Of a stretch of 8,868 bases of DNA, positions 1 through 8,013 are shown one piece after another (position 1 is the stretch's first letter; each line of letters starts with the position of its first letter). Below the pieces are notes generated by a model. The model was given only the letters and a program-made list of their open reading frames with translations, did not search any database and was not told the origin of the DNA. Made by a program: the position numbers and the translations under genes. Location of the stretch: the NCBI GenBank assembly GCA_044346445.1, contig JBIIZD010000101.1:1-8868 (forward strand), given 5' to 3'. The stretch is from CAISGS01 sp044346445. Lineage in GTDB: Bacteria > Pseudomonadota > Alphaproteobacteria > Caulobacterales > Caulobacteraceae.

Positions 1-258
1 TTGGCTACCGGGTATCTGGGCATGATGGAGGGGTTGAAGCCCTCAGCACCGGTGGATACAGACGCCAATCTTCGCGGGGTCGAGCTGCCCCGCAGCCTGA
101 TTGAATCGGTAACCCACCTCCAGGCCTGCGCGCCCTTGGCCGAGATTCTCGGAGCCAGCTTCATTAACGCCTATTCGCGGGTTAAGATGGCCGAGTATGA
201 AGCCTTTATGCGCACGATCAGCCCGTGGGAGCGCGAATTCCTGCTGCTGAATGTCTGA
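1..258 (+). CDS. Glutamine synthetase family protein, C-terminal part (probable gamma-glutamylputrescine synthetase)
   Basis: This is the last 85 residues of a larger protein whose 5' part lies outside the window, so the TTG at base 1 is not a real start. The segment GYLGMMEGLKP and the ending EYEAFMRTISPWERE...LLLNV are typical of the C-terminal end of glutamine-synthetase-fold enzymes of the PuuA/GlnA-like group. These enzymes use ATP to join an amine to the gamma-carboxyl of glutamate. The fragment holds none of the nucleotide- or metal-binding motifs, so substrate cannot be read from it. The assignment to gamma-glutamylputrescine synthetase rests on the next gene, a PuuB-like oxidase only 2 bp downstream, which implies one transcript. 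A different GlnA-like amide ligase is the main alternative. Confidence 0.85.
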   Translation: MATGYLGMMEGLKPSAPVDTDANLRGVELPRSLIESVTHLQACAPLAEILGASFINAYSRVKMAEYEAFMRTISPWEREFLLLNV

Positions 259-260
259 CC

Positions 261-1550
261 ATGAGCGCGTATAACAAGGGTCACCCCGCCAGGTCCTGGT
301 ATGCCGCCACGGCCCACCCCTCCCCTAGCCTGCCCACCCTTCGAGGCGCACACAGGGCGCAGGTGTGTGTGATTGGTGCCGGTTATACCGGCCTTGGCGC
401 GGCGCTTGAACTGGCCAGCCACGGTGTTTCGGTCATAGTGCTTGAAGCGGCCACAGTGGGCTCTGGCGCATCGGGCCGCAATGGTGGTCAGGTGCATCCC
501 GGCCAAAGGCGCGATCAGGACTGGCTCGAACACGCGATGGGCCAAACGGATGCAAAGGCCCTGTGGCAACTGGCCCTCGATGCGCGGGCACACTTGTCAG
601 ACCTTATCGCCGACCATGCGATCGACTGCGATTTCAAGCCCGGCCTGATCCATGCCCGCCACCGGCCTGGCCGCGAGGCCGACGATCTTCGCCATATGGA
701 GCATATGGCCAAGGTCTATGGCTATGAACAGATTAGCATGGTCAGCCAGGCCGAGCTGGCGGACGATCTGGGCACCGATGTCTATTATGGCGGCACGCGC
801 GATTTGGGCGGCGGCCATCTGCACCCCTTAAACCTCGCCTTGGGCCTGGGGCGCGCTGCCTGCCACGCCGGGGCGGCAATTTATGAACACAGCCGGGCAG
901 TGTCCTGGGACAAGACCGTTCAAGGCATGAGGGTTAGGACGGCGCTGGGCGAGGTTGTGTGCGACCGGCTGATCCTAACGGGCGACGGTTATATTGACGG
1001 CCTCTCGCCTCAGATCGAGGCCAAGGTCATGCCGATCAACAATTTCATTCTCGCAACCGAACCTCTGGGCGATCAAGCCGCCAACATCATCCGCAGCGAT
1101 ATGGCGGTGGCCGATAGCCGGTTTGTCATCAATTATTTTCGTAAATCGCCGGACGGCCGACTATTGTTTGGTGGCGGCGAAAATTACAGCCCTTGGTATC
1201 CAGCAGACCTGGTTCGGTTCGTCCGCCGCCACATGCTGAGAATCTATCCAAACCTTGAGGCTAAGGTTATCAGCCATGCCTGGGGCGGTGCATTGGGTAT
1301 AACCATGAACCGGGTACCTTTTGTGCGCCAGATCACCCCCGGCGTCTTGGCTGCCGCGGGCTATAGTGGTCAAGGCGTTATGCTGGCCCCTTATTTTGGT
1401 AAGACCCTAGCCAAGGCCAGCTTGGGCGAAATGTCCGGCCTTACCCTGTTATCGCGCTTGCCGACCCCAGCCTTTCCGGGTGGAAAGCTATTGCGCTGGC
1501 CAGCCCTAGTCGCGGGCTTAAGCTGGTATGCCCTGCGCGACCGGCTTTAA
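261..1550 (+). CDS. puuB: FAD-dependent oxidoreductase, PuuB/OrdL-like (probable gamma-glutamylputrescine oxidase)
   Basis: A 429-residue protein of the DAO (D-amino-acid-oxidase-like) FAD family, close to the usual length of PuuB. The N-terminal Rossmann fold carries VIGAGYTGLG (GxGxxG at residues 39-44), followed by an acidic residue ending the second strand (LEAA, about 61-64) and the family's SGASGRNGGQ segment (68-77). Near the C-terminus are AWGGALGIT and GYSGQGV, both typical of DAO proteins. In the Puu pathway this enzyme oxidises gamma-glutamylputrescine to the aldehyde, releasing ammonia and peroxide. The ATG at 261 was chosen because the in-frame ATG at 225 lies inside the preceding gene and would add a tail unlike the family. 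There is no clear Shine-Dalgarno before 261, and the 2-bp gap suggests translational coupling. Another gamma-glutamyl-amine or amino acid could be the substrate. Confidence 0.85.
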   Translation: MSAYNKGHPARSWYAATAHPSPSLPTLRGAHRAQVCVIGAGYTGLGAALELASHGVSVIVLEAATVGSGASGRNGGQVHPGQRRDQDWLEHAMGQTDAKALWQLALDARAHLSDLIADHAIDCDFKPGLIHARHRPGREADDLRHMEHMAKVYGYEQISMVSQAELADDLGTDVYYGGTRDLGGGHLHPLNLALGLGRAACHAGAAIYEHSRAVSWDKTVQGMRVRTALGEVVCDRLILTGDGYIDGLSPQIEAKVMPINNFILATEPLGDQAANIIRSDMAVADSRFVINYFRKSPDGRLLFGGGENYSPWYPADLVRFVRRHMLRIYPNLEAKVISHAWGGALGITMNRVPFVRQITPGVLAAAGYSGQGVMLAPYFGKTLAKASLGEMSGLTLLSRLPTPAFPGGKLLRWPALVAGLSWYALRDRL

Positions 1551-1936
1551 TCGTCCTTGGGCGGCGGCGGGGCCGCTGTAAAAGTACGGATCAGGGTGGC
1601 AAGCAATTCTGGATTTCGCGATAGGATCAAGCCCACCAAGGCTGCTACCGCCGAGCTGATCAGCGGCTTGGCGCGGACAAGGTCAAGCAGTAGGTCAATC
1701 AGGGGGGACGGCTCAGGCGTAGTTTGCCGCGGCTCGACGCGCCCGACCGCGACCATGGCCGCCAATGCAGCCAAAATAGCGAAAGCCGCAGCAACCAGTG
1801 CGGCGCTTCCCGCTTCGCCCATCATAGGCAAAAGCAGGGCATGAACAGAAAACGCCGCGGCAACCACGGCTACGCCCACGGCAGAGACGATTATCGCCCC
1901 CGCCGCTAGCGCCTTGAGAATCTTTGCTGTGATCAC
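1547..1936 (-). CDS. Small holin-like membrane protein
   Basis: A 129-residue hydrophobic protein of unproven function. It has two long alanine-rich membrane segments (about residues 10-38 and 43-65) with a short loop between them, as in the phage_holin_3_6/DUF1469-type proteins common in alphaproteobacteria. A linker rich in Pro, Glu and Leu follows, then a weaker third hydrophobic segment (about 91-107), and the tail ends in PPPPKDD. The third segment is introduced by VRAKP, the same pentapeptide that introduces the anchor of the neighbouring DUF883-like protein. The start is GTG at 1936, whose GTGA overlaps the stop of the upstream gene by 4 bp, indicating translational coupling. Its own stop overlaps that of the convergent oxidase gene. 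Despite the family label it is unlikely to be a phage lysis protein, since no phage gene is nearby. An envelope or stress-related role with its partner is inference. Confidence 0.7.
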   Translation of the reverse strand: MITAKILKALAAGAIIVSAVGVAVVAAAFSVHALLLPMMGEAGSAALVAAAFAILAALAAMVAVGRVEPRQTTPEPSPLIDLLLDLVRAKPLISSAVAALVGLILSRNPELLATLIRTFTAAPPPPKDD

Positions 1937-2250
1937 CGCTTACGGCCAGAACTTAATAGCAGGCCCAGCAGCACACCGGCACCGATGGCTGTGGCCATGG
2001 CCGTGACCGGTTTGGCGCGAACCCGATCAGCGACATAGTGCTCTGCATACTCTACCCGTGCTTCGGCCTCATTCATATAGGCCTTGGACTGGGTCTGTAC
2101 CGCCGTTAGGGCCCGCTTGACCGTTAGTTCAAGTCTTTGGCCAAGATCGCTCATCAAAGATTCCACATCAATCCCGTGCAGGGTGGAATTGATATCCTTA
2201 GCGGCCGTCTTAATCGCCGTCTCGGCCGAGGAGTTTTCTTGCATTCCCAT
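1933..2250 (-). CDS. DUF883 (ElaB/YqjD)-like membrane-anchored protein
   Basis: A 105-residue protein with a charged, helical N-terminal region (about 1-75, with a predicted amphipathic or coiled-coil stretch around LSDLGQRLEL-type heptads) and one C-terminal membrane segment, VRAKPVTAMATAIGAGVLLG, ending in GRKR. This layout and the glycine-spaced anchor (residues 78-105) match DUF883/ElaB/YqjD proteins. In E. coli those are inner-membrane, ribosome-associated stationary-phase proteins. I chose the ATG at 2250 because GGAGA sits just upstream (GGAGAAGATT-ATG on the coding strand). An in-frame ATG at 2337 would add 29 residues but has no Shine-Dalgarno and gives an N-terminus unlike the family. 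It overlaps the following holin-like gene by 4 bp. Family membership is fairly sure, function is not. Confidence 0.78.
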   Translation of the reverse strand: MGMQENSSAETAIKTAAKDINSTLHGIDVESLMSDLGQRLELTVKRALTAVQTQSKAYMNEAEARVEYAEHYVADRVRAKPVTAMATAIGAGVLLGLLLSSGRKR

Positions 2251-2350
2251 AATCTTCTCCGAACCTTTTGGAGTCTTGGTCAATCCTAGACCCTCATGCT
2301 CTATAGGTACAGGGCCTGAGAATGCGCGCCGTGACATATGCTAGATCGCT

Positions 2351-5300
2351 TCACTTTGAGACTCGGTCCACCGTGCGGACATTATCATCCGTATTACGAT
2401 CAATCAGTTTGGCATAGGGATCAATTCCGGCAAATTTTGGCTCAGCATTGAGGGTAAAGGTCAGGGTTTGTGAGCCAGAGTGCAGGGCCCTGCGCTCAAA
2501 GGCCAGGATGCTTTTGCGGTTAAACGCCTTATTGTCTGGCTTGACCGTAAACACCCCAATATCAATCACCTCGCTCAGAGGGGTCTTGGTCTCCTTACCC
2601 TGGCCATCGGCATAGAGCTTCTGCGCAAGGATGGTGAGGGTCAGATCAAAGCGCCCGTCAGCGCGCTTTTTGGTCACGGCCTGGGTGGTCTTGATGTCAT
2701 AGAGCGTGATCTTCTCGAACAGGTCTGTGATCAGGGCCTGTTTATCGGCCGGAGCCTCGGCACGCAGGGCGGCGATCAGGTCTAGTGAGGTTGGATAAGG
2801 CGCGGCCTTAAAGGCATATTGTGCCAGAACCCGTCGCAGGGCGCGATTGACGGCCTCGGCACCTAGCTCGTCCTTGAGCCGATACATGACCAAGGCTCCC
2901 TTATTATAATGTATATAGCCCTGGTTCTCGACCCGCGCGAGGGGCAGTTCCTCAACCGCCTCACTGCCGCGCCTACTCAGATAGTTACGCAGTTCATAGC
3001 TGAGGAATTTGCGGATCTTTTCAGGCCCATACAGGTTTTCCATCACCATCAGGGCGGAATACTGGGCAAGCGTTTCCGACAAGACGGTCGAGCCCTGTTG
3101 ATCAGCGCCGATCACCTGATGCCCCCACCATTGGTGCGCCAATTCGTGCGCCGTGACATAGGTCACCAGATCAATTTTTTCAGGGTCCTTATAGTTGGCG
3201 ATAAAGCCAATGCCTTCGGAATAGGGAATCGTATTGGCAAAGGACTGGGCGAACTGAGCATAGTCTGGAAACTCCAAAATGCGCGCCTGGCGAAACTGAT
3301 AGGGGCTAAAATTAGTCTGATAATAATCCAGCGACGCCTTCATAGCCTTAAGCATGCGCTCAATATTCCAGGCATGCTGGGCGTCATAATAGATAGCTAG
3401 ATCAATGCCCTTATAGAGCTCAGAGCGGACCTTATAGCGTGCCGACTGGATTGAGAAAAAATTCTGGATCGGGGCCTCGGTGCGAAAGTGCACGGTGCGG
3501 CGGCCATCGGCGACAATTTCAGACACCTTGTAGCCCGGTGCAATAGGGGTCTGGTCAGCCACAGTGCTGACCGTCAGGTCGGCCTGTACCCAATCGCTGT
3601 CTGGCCGAAGATAGGTATAGCCGCGTGAGGCCTGATCGCCGAGCTTGGCCATGCGCACCTCAGGCGGCAGACCATATTTACGCCGCTTGGCGCGGTCCTC
3701 AAGCAGGCCATTTCGGCTTATGCCAAACACAGGCGCGATTTCGGTGTCGCTGATGAAGGTGCCATTGTCGACAATCCGGTTGGTATTACCCCGGTTCTTG
3801 AAGCCTTTTTGCGCGCGGCTGGTGGTAAAGGTCAGGCGCCGCCGCTCGCCAGGCTGCATGGGCGTGTCGAAGGTAAAAATACGATAATTAAACCGTTCAT
3901 AGGTCTTGGTGGGCCTTGCCCCCTCAATCGATAGGGCATCGACCTTGAGGTCGCGGTCGAAATTGAGGTGAATTTCGCGCAAAGGCGCGCTCGTCTTGTT
4001 CTCGAAGGCATAGACGCCGCGGGTCACGACCCTTGGCTCATGCGGATAGAGGTCGATATTGAGCTGCACACTATATATGCGCGGCTGGGGCTGTTTTTCG
4101 TAAGGCAATAGCGCCTTTTCGTAGTCGGCCAGCCATTTTTCGTCTTCAATCTGGGTGCGGTAAACATTCCAGACATTTGTATTGAGATAAATAAAGCCGC
4201 CGGTGCCAACAAAGACCAGCAGGCTTGCGGCCATGATCAGACCAGCCGCGCCCCGCAACCGACTAGGCAGACGGCGTAGACGCGGCATCAGGCGGGTTTC
4301 TGTCCCCCGCCGCCACAGACCATAAGCCAGAACCGACAAGATCAGGGCAAACGCGGTCCAGTACAGCTTAAACCAGGCCGCGGCGATCCAGAACCGGCCC
4401 TGGCCGTTCATGTCCGACAGGGGCACGCCGGGCGCCCCGGCATACTGATAAAGATTGTGTTCGAAACCTAGATTGTTCAGGACCAGGGTCGAGATGAGAT
4501 AAAGCACCATCAGGCCCCAACCGATGAATTTTTGCGGTGACAGGGTCTGAAAAAACACCGCCAGAACCGACAGCAGCACCCATTCGAGCGCCTGGGGCAG
4601 AACGTACCACAAGACGTATTTGCCAAGCTCAAGATTGAAATAGCCACGCAAGAGCTGAACCGTTATGGCGGTTAGAACACCGACACAAAGGGTTGAGATC
4701 AGGACCAGACTGACCGCTAGGGTCTTGGGGATAAAAAACGCCCAATCGGGGATTGGCGCCGCATCAATAATTTCATGCATGCGACGGTCACGCTCGCGCC
4801 AGACCAACTCGCCGGAATAGTATATGGCCACTAGGATCGGAATAATGCCAAACGCGCCGATCAGGGTTGAGATCATCACCCGTGTAACCGGGTAAATCGT
4901 CCCGCCATACATCTCATTGCTAAACCACAACCCCCCACCAGCATTGAATATGCCAAGCGCCAACAGGACGATATAGGCGGGGCTCTTGAACACCTGGGCC
5001 ATTTCCAGGCGGGTGCGGGCGCTCAAGATCGCCAGATTTGCGCCGGGGCCAAACAAGGCGGGTTTGCTGCTGTTTGCACTGGCCTGATAGACAGGCTCTG
5101 GTTTTTTCGAAGCTTTTTTGACCTTGGCGACCGGGGCCTCAAAGCGAAATAGGCTATAGGCTAAAGCCAAGAAGCCCGCCGACAGACCAAGACTAAACAG
5201 GCGGCTATAAAGCAGCGCGCCACTCAAAGGCGGAATCAAGCTATTGGCCTCAGTTGCCGTATAATAGCGCGTGGCCAGACCATAGGCGGAAAGGCCAAAC

Positions 5301-5926
5301 GGGTCGAATATGCTGACCACCTGTTCCCATTCGGGCTTATCCAGCACGGTATTAATGATCAGATAGACAACAAAAAATGCCACAACCCCCAAATAGGTCG
5401 ACATCATCGAGCGGGTCACGGTTGCAAGAGCAAAAAACGCAGCACTGGTAAGCAGCAGGGCAGGCAGGGCCAGCACGCCATAGGCAAAGGCATAATAGGC
5501 CAGATGATTGACTCCGAGCGTCTCGGGATCAACCCAAGGCATGAGCGAGCCGATAAAGATCGCCAGTGGCACGCTTAGAAATGACAAGAGCACAGCTGCA
5601 AACGCACCGCTAAAGCGGCCAAACAAATAGGCCAGGCGGCTTATGCGGGTGGAGCGGATAATCTGGCCAAACCCGGTCTCGTCATCGCGAACAATCACAT
5701 TCGCAACAAAGGCCGTGGTGACGAACATATAGAACAGCGACCAGATCAGATGGGTCTGGGCAATCGCCACCGGGGCGTTCTTATGGATATTGCCCCCCGA
5801 GCCAATGCTAATTTGATCAATCGTCACCGATCCAAAGGTTAGCAGGAAAAAGATAAGGACAACCGACCAGAACAGGGGTTGGCGCAGCTGATAGCGCAGC
5901 TCGAACCCAGCAATCTTACTAAACAT
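2351..5926 (-). CDS. ABC-2 type permease fused to M1-family metallopeptidase domain
   Basis: A 1191-residue fusion. Residues 1-260 and about 300-540 are two ABC-2-type permease halves. Roughly 13 membrane segments are visible (around 20-37, 59-80, 107-130, 142-170, 178-195, 240-258, 318-335, 350-370, 402-425, 438-460, 468-487, 515-535 and 562-580). Residues 620-1191 form an M1 (gluzincin) peptidase domain with HELAHQWWGHQ (zinc ligands H927 and H931, catalytic E928), the third ligand probably E951 in LSETLAQY, and a candidate catalytic Tyr1007 in YNKG. Eight arginines at 539-558 just before the last membrane segment suggest, by the positive-inside rule, that the peptidase domain faces the periplasm. 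The start is supported by GGGGAGGGGG upstream. The ATPase gene ends 16 bp before it, so the two form one transporter operon. Substrate is unknown. This fused architecture is an established but poorly characterised family. The HExxH-to-Glu spacing and the missing GxMEN motif are discussed in the findings. Confidence 0.92.
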   Translation of the reverse strand: MFSKIAGFELRYQLRQPLFWSVVLIFFLLTFGSVTIDQISIGSGGNIHKNAPVAIAQTHLIWSLFYMFVTTAFVANVIVRDDETGFGQIIRSTRISRLAYLFGRFSGAFAAVLLSFLSVPLAIFIGSLMPWVDPETLGVNHLAYYAFAYGVLALPALLLTSAAFFALATVTRSMMSTYLGVVAFFVVYLIINTVLDKPEWEQVVSIFDPFGLSAYGLATRYYTATEANSLIPPLSGALLYSRLFSLGLSAGFLALAYSLFRFEAPVAKVKKASKKPEPVYQASANSSKPALFGPGANLAILSARTRLEMAQVFKSPAYIVLLALGIFNAGGGLWFSNEMYGGTIYPVTRVMISTLIGAFGIIPILVAIYYSGELVWRERDRRMHEIIDAAPIPDWAFFIPKTLAVSLVLISTLCVGVLTAITVQLLRGYFNLELGKYVLWYVLPQALEWVLLSVLAVFFQTLSPQKFIGWGLMVLYLISTLVLNNLGFEHNLYQYAGAPGVPLSDMNGQGRFWIAAAWFKLYWTAFALILSVLAYGLWRRGTETRLMPRLRRLPSRLRGAAGLIMAASLLVFVGTGGFIYLNTNVWNVYRTQIEDEKWLADYEKALLPYEKQPQPRIYSVQLNIDLYPHEPRVVTRGVYAFENKTSAPLREIHLNFDRDLKVDALSIEGARPTKTYERFNYRIFTFDTPMQPGERRRLTFTTSRAQKGFKNRGNTNRIVDNGTFISDTEIAPVFGISRNGLLEDRAKRRKYGLPPEVRMAKLGDQASRGYTYLRPDSDWVQADLTVSTVADQTPIAPGYKVSEIVADGRRTVHFRTEAPIQNFFSIQSARYKVRSELYKGIDLAIYYDAQHAWNIERMLKAMKASLDYYQTNFSPYQFRQARILEFPDYAQFAQSFANTIPYSEGIGFIANYKDPEKIDLVTYVTAHELAHQWWGHQVIGADQQGSTVLSETLAQYSALMVMENLYGPEKIRKFLSYELRNYLSRRGSEAVEELPLARVENQGYIHYNKGALVMYRLKDELGAEAVNRALRRVLAQYAFKAAPYPTSLDLIAALRAEAPADKQALITDLFEKITLYDIKTTQAVTKKRADGRFDLTLTILAQKLYADGQGKETKTPLSEVIDIGVFTVKPDNKAFNRKSILAFERRALHSGSQTLTFTLNAEPKFAGIDPYAKLIDRNTDDNVRTVDRVSK

Positions 5927-5942
5927 TATGCCCCCTCCCCGC

Positions 5943-6821
5943 TTAGGCCGCGCGACGCGCTTGGGTCAGGACGGAGAAATACACGTCCTCCAGCCCACCG
6001 CTTACCGGCTCAAACCCTTCACCCGGGGACTTGTCCGCCAGAACATGCACAAGGGTCGCGCCGGCAAACAGGCGGCTGGAGATGACATTATAGGAGTGAC
6101 GTACCGTCTCGAGATCGTGGCGGCTGATGGTTTTCTTCCAGACCCGGCCCTTGAGTTGGTCCATAAGGGCCAAAGGCGAGCCCTGGCTTAGAATACGGCC
6201 CTCGGCCAAGATGGCCATATTCGGGCAAAGATCGCAGACATCCTCAACAATATGGGTCGAAAGGATGACCACAACATTTTCGCCAATCTCGGCCAACAGG
6301 TTTAAGAAGCGGTTGCGCTCCTCAGGGTCTAGCCCGGCCGTCGGCTCATCCACTATAATGAGTGATGGATCACCAATCAGCGCCTGGGCAATACCAAATC
6401 GCTGACGCATGCCCCCGGAAAACCCGGCTAGGGCCTTGTGGCGCACGGTCCAAAGATTGACTTGATTGAGCAGGGCCTCAACCAAGCCCTTGCGCTCAGA
6501 GGCCTTAGCAACACCTTTGAGCACCGCGATATGATCGAGCATGTCATAAGCCGAAACGCGGGGATACACGCCAAAGTCTTGTGGCAAATAGCCCAGCGTC
6601 CGACGCAAGCCCTCTGGGTCTTGCAAGACATCTATATCCCTAAATCGAACATGACCCGAGGTCGGGGTTTGCAAGGTGGCAATCGTCCGCATCAGGGTGG
6701 ATTTACCCGCACCATTGGGACCAAGCAGACCAAACATGCCATTGGGTATGACCAGGTCAATACCGCGCAGAGCCTCAACCCCATTTGCGTAGACATGTTT
6801 AAGGTTTTCGATAGCGAGCAC
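5943..6821 (-). CDS. ABC transporter ATP-binding protein
   Basis: A 292-residue nucleotide-binding subunit that would power the adjacent permease/peptidase fusion. All ABC motifs are present: Walker A GPNGAGKS (34-41), Q-loop Gln81, signature FSGGM (134-138, a variant of LSGGQ), Walker B LIIVDEP (154-160, catalytic E159), D-loop AGLD (162-165) and switch His190. The C-terminal 80 residues extend past the core, as in CcmA/DrrA-like ATPases that pair with ABC-2 permeases. The open frame runs upstream to 7079, but that extension is rich in Arg, Pro and Gly and unlike any ABC protein. I start at GTG 6821, which has AAGGGGAGG 6 bp upstream and gives VLAIENLKHVY, a normal ABC N-terminus. It is the first gene of the minus-strand cluster. 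The transported molecule cannot be inferred from the sequence. Confidence 0.93.
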   Translation of the reverse strand: MLAIENLKHVYANGVEALRGIDLVIPNGMFGLLGPNGAGKSTLMRTIATLQTPTSGHVRFRDIDVLQDPEGLRRTLGYLPQDFGVYPRVSAYDMLDHIAVLKGVAKASERKGLVEALLNQVNLWTVRHKALAGFSGGMRQRFGIAQALIGDPSLIIVDEPTAGLDPEERNRFLNLLAEIGENVVVILSTHIVEDVCDLCPNMAILAEGRILSQGSPLALMDQLKGRVWKKTISRHDLETVRHSYNVISSRLFAGATLVHVLADKSPGEGFEPVSGGLEDVYFSVLTQARRAA

Positions 6822-7179
6822 GATAAGCCTCCCCTTTGGCAATACAGCAGAAATTTGTTTCACCGCTTTATCGGCATTACAAATTAAATCCCGGTAACAT
6901 TGGCGGGTTGGTCTTGACCTTGGCTTAAAAAGCTCCTGGCCCTTGTGTCGCCGTGACCTTGTCGGCGTTGTGCCCCCTCCCCCGGTCCTCGGTTTTCTGT
7001 AAACGCCACGGGCGGCATCTCTAGGGATTGTCGGAACGATGGTGTCGGGGGCGGCGGATGACCAGCCTTCAATGCGCAATCAAGCCGCAGATCAATCGGA
7101 TCGCTCGCATTGGACAGATACACTTGCAAACCTGCCCATAGCGGGTTTAAGCCCTTATATGACGAGTATCGGAGACGGC
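6822..7179. other. Intergenic region between divergent ABC operon and carbonic anhydrase gene
   Basis: 358 bp between two divergent gene starts, so it should hold promoters for both. I cannot identify a convincing -35/-10 pair in either direction. The stretch 6850-6900 is the most AT-rich part and is the likeliest place for the ABC-operon promoter. Open frames run through the region on both strands but have no family resemblance and no ribosome binding sites. A hairpin lies at 7128-7148 and is listed separately. A short dyad, CGCCG (6949-6953) with CGGCG (6963-6967), is present but weak. Confidence 0.6.
7128..7148 (+). promoter_or_regulatory. Hairpin in the leader of the carbonic anhydrase gene
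   Basis: AAACCTGC (7128-7135) pairs with GCGGGTTT (7141-7148) around a 5-base loop, giving an 8-bp stem with one T-G wobble. It lies 31 bp before the carbonic anhydrase start and is not followed by a T run, so it is not a typical intrinsic terminator. It may be a leader structure or a protein-binding dyad, or it may be fortuitous. Confidence 0.35.
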
Positions 7180-7809
7180 ATGATTAAGGATCTAATTGAC
7201 AAAAACCGCGCTTGGTCGGCCGCCAAGACGCAGGTCGATCCTGAGTTTTTTCGTCGCCTCGCCTCCCAGCAGTCACCGGAATATTTGTGGATCGGCTGTT
7301 CTGACAGCCGCGTGCCCGCCAACGAGATCGTTGGCCTCGACCCTGGTGAGCTGTTTGTCCATCGTAATGTTGCCAATCTGGCCCCGCCTCAGGACGCCAA
7401 TTATCTGTCCGTGCTTCAGTATGCGGTCGAGGTGCTAAGGGTGCGTCACATTATGGTTGTCGGCCATTATGGCTGCGGCGGCATTTCTGCGGCGGTGGAT
7501 GGTCAGCGTCACGGCCTGATTGATCATTGGCTGCATCCGATTCGGGAAACCTATGACGAGAACCGTTTAGACCTCGAGGCGCTAGCGGACGGTCCTGAGC
7601 GGCTAAATCGTTTGTGTGAGCTCAGCGTCATTCGCCAAGTGCGCAATGTCGCTTCGGATGTGTTTGTTCAAGATGCTTGGGATCGCGGTCAGACCTTGTC
7701 GGTTCATGGCTGGGTATACTCCCTCAATAATGGTTTGGTCACTGATCTTAACGTCAGTGTCTCGGGGCGCGTTGATTATCAGTCCCTCGTGGGTCGTCAG
7801 CACCCCTGA
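7180..7809 (+). CDS. can: Beta-class carbonic anhydrase
   Basis: A 209-residue cytosolic zinc enzyme that interconverts carbon dioxide and bicarbonate, at the usual length for the family. The CxDxR motif is CSDSR (Cys40, Asp42, Arg44) and the HxxC motif is HYGC (His96, Cys99), giving the Cys2His zinc site with the Asp-Arg dyad. Residues matching the type II bicarbonate-regulatory site of the H. influenzae enzyme (Trp39, Arg64, Tyr181) appear as Trp37, Arg62 and about Tyr180, so it is probably a pH/bicarbonate-regulated type II enzyme. The start at 7180 has GGAG 5 bp upstream and gives MIKDLIDKNRAWS, a typical family N-terminus. The frame continues upstream to an ATG at 7039, but the extra 47 residues do not resemble the family. 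It appears monocistronic. The symbol can is used for the Can/CynT group. No cyanate genes are in the window. Confidence 0.93.
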   Translation: MIKDLIDKNRAWSAAKTQVDPEFFRRLASQQSPEYLWIGCSDSRVPANEIVGLDPGELFVHRNVANLAPPQDANYLSVLQYAVEVLRVRHIMVVGHYGCGGISAAVDGQRHGLIDHWLHPIRETYDENRLDLEALADGPERLNRLCELSVIRQVRNVASDVFVQDAWDRGQTLSVHGWVYSLNNGLVTDLNVSVSGRVDYQSLVGRQHP

Positions 7810-7822
7810 ATTCGGTGCTTTT
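7799..7822 (+). terminator. Weak intrinsic terminator-like hairpin after carbonic anhydrase
   Basis: AGCACC (7799-7804) pairs with GGTGCT (7814-7819) around a 9-base loop, followed by a short T run (7819-7822). It overlaps the stop codon at 7807-7809. The stem is only 6 bp and the T run is short, so termination may be partial. Confidence 0.45.
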
Positions 7823-8013
7823 GACGCTCAAATTGCCGCTGAACCGGGCTTGTGCGCTCGGGATTGCCGGGCGCGCCTCTGGATAGCCCCAGATCGCGCC
7901 AGTTTAGCGCTACGGCGAGCATAAGACATCGCGCTTGACGTTGCGAGGGTCGGGAGCTGATATCGCTGCTACGGCACAAAATGGGTCCCTGAGCAGGTTT
8001 AGGATATCTTTTT

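Noticed and set aside
1547..1936. Holin-like gene as sign of a prophage
   Set aside because: No phage structural, lysis or integrase genes are present. The gene is coupled to a DUF883-like gene, a common non-phage pairing.
2251..2337. 29-residue N-terminal extension of the DUF883-like protein
   Set aside because: The ATG at 2337 has no Shine-Dalgarno, and the ATG at 2250 has GGAGA just upstream. It remains a possible alternative.
2909..3400. 163-codon plus-strand open frame inside the permease/peptidase gene
   Set aside because: It is a shadow of the minus-strand M1 domain, whose active-site motifs show which frame is coding.
6856..6863. TGTTTCAC, half of the chromosomal ParB site
   Set aside because: Only the left half of the 16-bp palindrome is present and the right half does not match. 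It is not near parA.
6822..7079. 86-residue N-terminal extension of the ABC ATPase
   Set aside because: The extension is Arg/Pro/Gly-rich and unlike ABC proteins. The GTG at 6821 has a strong Shine-Dalgarno and gives a normal N-terminus.
7039..7179. 47-residue N-terminal extension of the carbonic anhydrase
   Set aside because: Not family-like and lacks a good ribosome binding site, while ATG 7180 has GGAG at proper spacing and the usual N-terminal sequence.
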